Source: Chitinophagaceae bacterium
GTDB taxonomy: Bacteria > Bacteroidota > Bacteroidia > Chitinophagales > Chitinophagaceae
NCBI GenBank assembly: GCA_023251285.1
Contig: JAHEZB010000126.1
Location: forward strand, 1 to 6,576
DNA: 6,576 nt
Direction of reading: 5' to 3'
Shown here: positions 6,412 through 6,576 of the stretch, one piece after another
Layout of the letters: each line of letters begins with the position of its first letter
How positions within the stretch are numbered: position 1 is the stretch's first letter
Translations under genes and position numbers: made by a program
The notes under the pieces: generated by a model
What the model was told of the DNA's origin: nothing
Seen by the model: only the letters and a program-made list of their open reading frames with translations
Database searches by the model: none

Positions 6412-6434
6412 TTGCCCCTTTACACTTATTTTTG
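6401..6434 (+). promoter_or_regulatory. Candidate Bacteroidota-type promoter for the right-edge gene
   Basis: TATTTTTG at 6427-6434 is an exact TAnnTTTG -7 box. A TTG at 6401-6403 lies 23 bp upstream, slightly farther than usual, so the -33 half is weak. Transcription would begin near 6440, giving a leader of roughly 34 bases before the TTG start codon at 6474. The TTG belongs to the third palindrome copy, so a protein bound there would be expected to affect initiation. Confidence 0.45.
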
Positions 6435-6473
6435 CCGTTATAATCTAACCGAAAATAACTTAAGAAACTGAAT

Positions 6474-6576
6474 TTGATCAAGAAAATAAAAAACTGGGAA
6501 CAATGGCCTTTTAAAGTTTTATATGCTCCGCTGGTTCCCGTGTGGCTTTGGTACATGATGCGTTCCCGGGCGGTTT
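6474..6576 (+). CDS. N-terminal fragment of an aromatic-rich hypothetical protein (cut by window edge)
   Basis: The first 34 codons of a gene running out of the window. The frame opens after a TAA at 6456-6458. The best start is TTG at 6474, since no ATG or GTG precedes the conserved-looking part. The product begins with a basic lead (residues 3-6 KKIK), then NWEQW and WPFKVLYAPLVPVWLWY (11-27), then basic MMRSRAV. From memory, this WPF...YAPLxPVWLWY opening is typical of Bacteroidota proteins of several hundred residues annotated as ATP-grasp or D-Ala-D-Ala ligase-like. The fragment is too short to show any catalytic motif, so the function is a weak inference. The hydrophobic stretch could also sit at the membrane surface. 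Its promoter and the palindromes upstream suggest it is transcribed independently. Confidence 0.65.
   Translation, partial: MIKKIKNWEQWPFKVLYAPLVPVWLWYMMRSRAV

Larger units (their letters stand above)
5988..6473. other. 486-bp divergent intergenic region
   Basis: No gene is supported here on either strand. The region contains a candidate minus-strand promoter (6018-6049), a 19-bp direct repeat pair (6203-6221, 6236-6254), a long interrupted inverted repeat (6225-6317), three copies of a 15-bp palindrome (6329-6411) and a candidate plus-strand promoter (6401-6434). A small inverted repeat, TAGCCG (6130-6135) with CGGCTA (6148-6153), is also present. A 45-codon frame ending at a TAG near 6296-6298 has no good start and no recognisable similarity. 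Confidence 0.7.

Noticed and set aside
6356..6556. 66-codon minus-strand frame at the right edge
   Set aside because: It runs antisense to the promoter and N-terminus of the right-edge gene and across the palindromes; no similarity is recognised.
1..6576. tRNA or rRNA gene
   Set aside because: No tRNA cloverleaf with the expected T-arm and acceptor words and no rRNA-like sequence was seen on either strand by eye; a covariance-model scan would settle it.

Overview
The window looks like chromosomal DNA of a Bacteroidota bacterium, most likely a Chitinophagaceae-like lineage. The reasons are moderately AT-rich coding sequence, starts that mostly lack Shine-Dalgarno sequences, promoter-like TAnnTTTG / TTG pairs, and proteins (glutaminyl-tRNA synthetase, an EtfD/FadF-type CCG protein) that resemble Bacteroidota members as remembered. 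No database search was possible, so the taxon is an inference.

Layout. Positions 1-200 are a gene-free leader with five degenerate copies of a GC-richer 21-24 bp repeat, some able to form hairpins. Two tightly spaced plus-strand glycosyltransferase genes follow: a small GT-A enzyme (222-1037) and a 625-residue protein that appears to join an N-terminal GT-A half to a C-terminal GT-B-like half (1041-2918). They look like the distal end of a glycan or cell-surface polysaccharide operon. A short convergent intergenic region with a dispersed repeat separates them from a minus-strand block: glnS (4927-3278) followed by a small basic protein gene (3224-3021). Upstream of glnS lies a 277-bp spacer dense in small repeats, then a minus-strand Fe-S oxidoreductase subunit gene (5987-5205). 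A 486-bp gene-free divergent region (5988-6473) carries a candidate promoter in each direction and several repeats and palindromes. It ends at the first 34 codons of a plus-strand gene cut by the window edge.

The genes do not form one pathway: glycan synthesis, translation and electron transfer are simply adjacent. No previously undescribed defence, mobile or RNA system is convincingly visible. What stands out is the density of small repeat families between genes (at least six types), a triple palindrome next to the promoter of the last gene, and the fused glycosyltransferase.
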